Assembly: GCA_020442225.1 (NCBI GenBank)
Contig: JAGRKR010000401.1
Coordinates: 1-6,560, forward strand
Direction: 5' to 3'
Source: Hyphomicrobiaceae bacterium
GTDB lineage: Bacteria > Pseudomonadota > Alphaproteobacteria > Rhizobiales > Hyphomicrobiaceae
Length of the DNA stretch: 6,560 nt
The first letter of the stretch is position 1. Each line of letters starts with the position of its first letter. Of the stretch, positions 6,158-6,560 are shown in pieces. A program made the position numbers and the translations under genes. The notes beneath the pieces are model-generated. The model saw only the letters and a list, made by a program, of their open reading frames with translations, did no database searches and had not been told where the DNA came from.

Positions 6158-6550
6158 TCAGGCGGCGCGGCGATCCGCGGGAATTGCGGCACCCCGTCCG
6201 ACGCCGGTGACGGCGCGGACCGCCGCGGCGAGCACCGGAATGTCGTCGAGCATGCCGAGCGCCACGAAGTGGTTAGGCCCGCCAGTATAATCCTTGCGGC
6301 CCTTGCAGGTGCGGATCAGGATGCCGTGGCCCGAGGACAGGCCAAACTGGCCAACCTGGATGTAGGCGCTCTCGTGGTGCAAGGTGACCTCGCCGGAGAC
6401 GGCGATGCCGGCCTTGTTGGAGCGCAGGTCATAGCTGCCGGGCGGCAAGGCAAGCTCGGCGGCGAGTTTCTTCAGCCGCGAACGGGCTGTCGTGTGAAAA
6501 CGTCTCTTCTGCTGCTCGTCATAGGAGCAGCTTCTGTTCCAGTCGAACAT
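6158..6550 (-). CDS. Conserved hypothetical protein (130 aa)
   Basis: The gene is complete: the start at 6550 has GGAG (6557-6560) 6 bases before it, almost at the window edge, and the stop is TGA. The N-terminus (residues 1-32) is basic with a probable helix rich in Arg, Lys and Gln. The middle (36-90) looks like a beta-rich domain with PPGSYDLRSNKAGIAVSGEV and LHHESAYIQVG, then a Gly-rich stretch with GHGILIRTCKGRKDYTGGPN. The end (98-130) is helical and Ala/Arg-rich. There are no membrane segments or signal peptide. I believe related proteins occur near DUF1419 genes in Rhizobiales, but I can name no family and propose no function. It is the first gene of the run visible here, and the operon may begin outside the window. 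Confidence 0.82.
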   Translation of the reverse strand: MFDWNRSCSYDEQQKRRFHTTARSRLKKLAAELALPPGSYDLRSNKAGIAVSGEVTLHHESAYIQVGQFGLSSGHGILIRTCKGRKDYTGGPNHFVALGMLDDIPVLAAAVRAVTGVGRGAAIPADRRAA

Positions 6551-6560
6551 GTCGATCTCC

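Noticed and set aside
1..6560. CRISPR array, riboswitch, complete tRNA or rRNA
   Set aside because: I found no regularly spaced repeats, complete cloverleaf or conserved RNA motif on either strand.

Overview
The window is GC-rich. Four confident genes (plus one possible tiny one) all lie on the minus strand, with codons strongly biased to G or C in the third position. The protein types (a very large methyltransferase/strawberry-notch helicase, a DUF1419 protein and small orphan proteins) suggest an accessory replicon or integrated conjugative element of an alphaproteobacterium, most likely Rhizobiales (Rhizobium, Mesorhizobium, Sinorhizobium or a relative). This assignment rests on protein recognition and base composition, not on any marker gene.

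Layout in the direction of transcription, right to left. A 130-aa protein of unknown function (6550-6158) starts just inside the right edge with its ribosome-binding site present. A 63-aa acidic protein (6044-5853) follows, distantly like DpnD/PcfM-type small proteins. The 300-base gap 5852-5553 holds one possible 39-codon ORF (5783-5664) with coding-like codon use but no good start, and otherwise nothing I recognise. A 214-aa DUF1419-family protein (5552-4908) is next. A 188-base gap then leads into a 1512-aa protein (4719-181) that joins an N6-adenine-type DNA methyltransferase to a superfamily 2 helicase of the strawberry-notch type and a long C-terminal region. I saw no convincing promoter or intrinsic terminator between these genes, so they may be one transcription unit, but the gaps (113, 300 and 188 bases) leave room for internal promoters.

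Directly after the stop of the large gene there is a strong Shine-Dalgarno sequence and an ATG (168-166), as expected for another operon gene. Its reading frame is replaced after three codons by what looks like an insertion-sequence end of IS21-family type. That end begins TGTCAACGG and carries two 21-base direct repeats. The left 159 bases are therefore probably the edge of a mobile element that cut off the next gene.

The large protein resembles in architecture the methyltransferase-helicase antirestriction proteins of phages and conjugative elements (DarB of phage P1 is the known example). A role in protecting or processing element DNA is plausible but inferred. The three companion proteins have no known function. 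The most interesting points are the operon as an uncharacterised module around a DarB-like protein, the gene start cut off at 168, the hairpin-forming in-frame insert in the helicase, and the small unannotated ORF.
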